From assembly GCF_003260995.1 (NCBI RefSeq), contig NZ_CP030040.1, positions 269,386 through 333,385 on the forward strand: DNA of 64,000 nucleotides, given 5' to 3'. Both the position numbers and the translations under genes were made by a program. The notes beneath the pieces were generated by a model, which saw nothing but the letters and a program-made list of their open reading frames with translations, was not told the DNA's origin and did not search any database. The stretch is from Acetobacterium sp. KB-1 (lineage in GTDB: Bacteria; Bacillota; Clostridia; Eubacteriales; Eubacteriaceae). Every line of letters begins with the position of its first letter. The stretch's first letter is position 1. Positions 63,067-64,000 of the stretch are shown here, one piece after another.

Positions 63067-63100
63067 TTTAGTGTAACAGTTACACTAAAGGAGGCTGCTC

Positions 63101-64000
63101 ATGTACTACGATTACACAGTCAAAATCCCTTTGGTTAGGGGCAAGATAATCACCAAGAAAAAGGGCGATTCAACTTATGTCCTTTTTCAATACGGCCAAC
63201 AATACAATGTCGAAAAGAAATATGCCATACCCCAACGTACCATCATCGGAAAGATTCATTCAGATAATCATGATGTCATGTATCCGAACGAGAAATTTCA
63301 AGATTACTTTCCGGAGGTTACCCTTCCAGAAGAACTGCCGGATTCTTATCGAAGCTGCGCTTTGAAGATTGGTTCATATGCGGTAATCCAAAAGGTTCTC
63401 CAAGAATATAAGTTAGAGAATCTTCTGAATACATGGTTTCCAAAAGACTGTGGATTACTACTCGATCTAATGGCATATCTGATTGTTGATGAAGAAAATG
63501 CAGGCCAGTACTATCCTGATTTTGCATTTAACCACCCACTGTTTTCGGAGGGAATGAGGATATACAGCGATTCAAAAGTAAGCCGGTTCCTTAAATCAGT
63601 TACTCGGGAACAGATTATTGGCTTCCTAAATGACTGGAACAAAAAACGTGATCATAAACAATGCATTTACATTTCGTATGATTCAACAAACAAGAACTGC
63701 CAAGCCGGTGATATTGATCTTATAGAATACGGCAAAGCGAAGGATGAAAAAGGACTTCCAGTGTTTAATCTTGCATTAGCATTTGATAAGACCAACCGAG
63801 TTCCGCTATTTTATGAGGAATATCCAGGTTCAATAACCGATGTTTCCCAGTTTGAGTATATGGTAGACAAGGTGAAAGAGTACAATTATAAATCGGTCGG
63901 TTTTATTCTGGACAGAGGATATTTCAGCAAAGCCAATATAAAATACATGGAAGATAATGGTTACTCCTTCATCATCATGGTTAAAGGCCGTAAAAATCTC
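63101..64000 (+). CDS. IS1634-like DDE transposase, 3' end beyond the window
   Basis: The open frame starts at ATG 63101, seven bases after AAAGGAGG, and stays open for 300 codons to the window edge. The translation begins MYYDYTVKIPLVRGKI and has ISYDSTN (first catalytic Asp) and FILDRGYFS (second Asp), as in IS4/IS1634-type transposases. The final Glu would be beyond the edge. No frameshift is visible in the part seen. Confidence 0.85.
   Translation, partial: MYYDYTVKIPLVRGKIITKKKGDSTYVLFQYGQQYNVEKKYAIPQRTIIGKIHSDNHDVMYPNEKFQDYFPEVTLPEELPDSYRSCALKIGSYAVIQKVLQEYKLENLLNTWFPKDCGLLLDLMAYLIVDEENAGQYYPDFAFNHPLFSEGMRIYSDSKVSRFLKSVTREQIIGFLNDWNKKRDHKQCIYISYDSTNKNCQAGDIDLIEYGKAKDEKGLPVFNLALAFDKTNRVPLFYEEYPGSITDVSQFEYMVDKVKEYNYKSVGFILDRGYFSKANIKYMEDNGYSFIIMVKGRKNL

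Larger units (their letters stand above)
62950..64000 (+). mobile_element. IS1634-like insertion sequence, left part
   Basis: The left end lies near 62950-62971, where the epimerase frame breaks. A 10-bp direct repeat GTTACACTAA occurs at 62971-62980 and 63079-63088, and a 17-bp palindrome (63070-63086) lies between the transposase promoter and its start. The right end, terminal repeats and target duplication are outside the window. Confidence 0.75.

Overview
The window looks like the chromosome of a low-to-mid GC Gram-positive anaerobe, most likely an acetogen of the Acetobacterium/Eubacteriaceae type. This is an inference. It rests on Firmicutes housekeeping gene order (ackA, yceD, rpmF, plsX, acpP, rnc, smc, ftsY, ylxM, ffh, rpsP, khpA, rimM, trmD, rplS, lepB, rbgA, rnhB, yraN), a flavin and iron-sulfur oxidoreductase resembling the electron-bifurcating transhydrogenases of acetogens, clostridial ChW repeats, and c-di-GMP-I riboswitches.

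Layout. 1-5.4 kb holds the two-gene oxidoreductase. 5.6-6.7 kb is a reverse-strand XRE regulator and membrane protein pair with a three-copy operator over its promoter. 6.7-14.2 kb carries polA, coaE, a tRNA-Leu(GAG), a DUF1002 exported protein, an HD-GYP c-di-GMP phosphodiesterase candidate, adk, a DUF5661 protein and a Rieske protein. 14.3-20 kb is reverse strand: a soluble tandem-Cache/CheW protein, a carboxylesterase and tmcAL. 20-35.6 kb is the long housekeeping run for acetate kinase, lipid precursors, RNase III, SMC, signal recognition, ribosomal proteins, tRNA modification and signal peptidase.

From 36.4 kb to the window end is an accessory surface-glycan locus. It has PglE/PglC/PglD-like genes (bacillosamine-type sugar and initiating transferase), WbpA/B/D/E-like genes (UDP-GlcNAc3NAcA-type amino sugar), several glycosyltransferases, a Wzy-like polymerase, a third sugar aminotransferase, two Wzx-like flippases and a WbqC-like protein. 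Within and beside it lie two genes of the leucyl/phenylalanyl-tRNA-protein transferase (Aat) family, which is unexpected in a glycan locus. Both lack the Gln of the family active site and one also lacks the Glu. I propose that they add amino acids from aminoacyl-tRNA to amino sugars of the glycan; this is the most novel candidate system here.

The locus is bracketed by three paralogous secreted beta-helix (pectate-lyase-3 type) proteins. Two are preceded by c-di-GMP-I riboswitches: one gene has a leader with two good copies plus one degenerate copy, and the other has a single copy. The predicted P1 helices cover the ribosome binding sites or run into a U-tract, so c-di-GMP is predicted to switch these genes off. 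The window ends in a sugar epimerase gene cut by an IS1634-like insertion sequence whose transposase runs off the edge.
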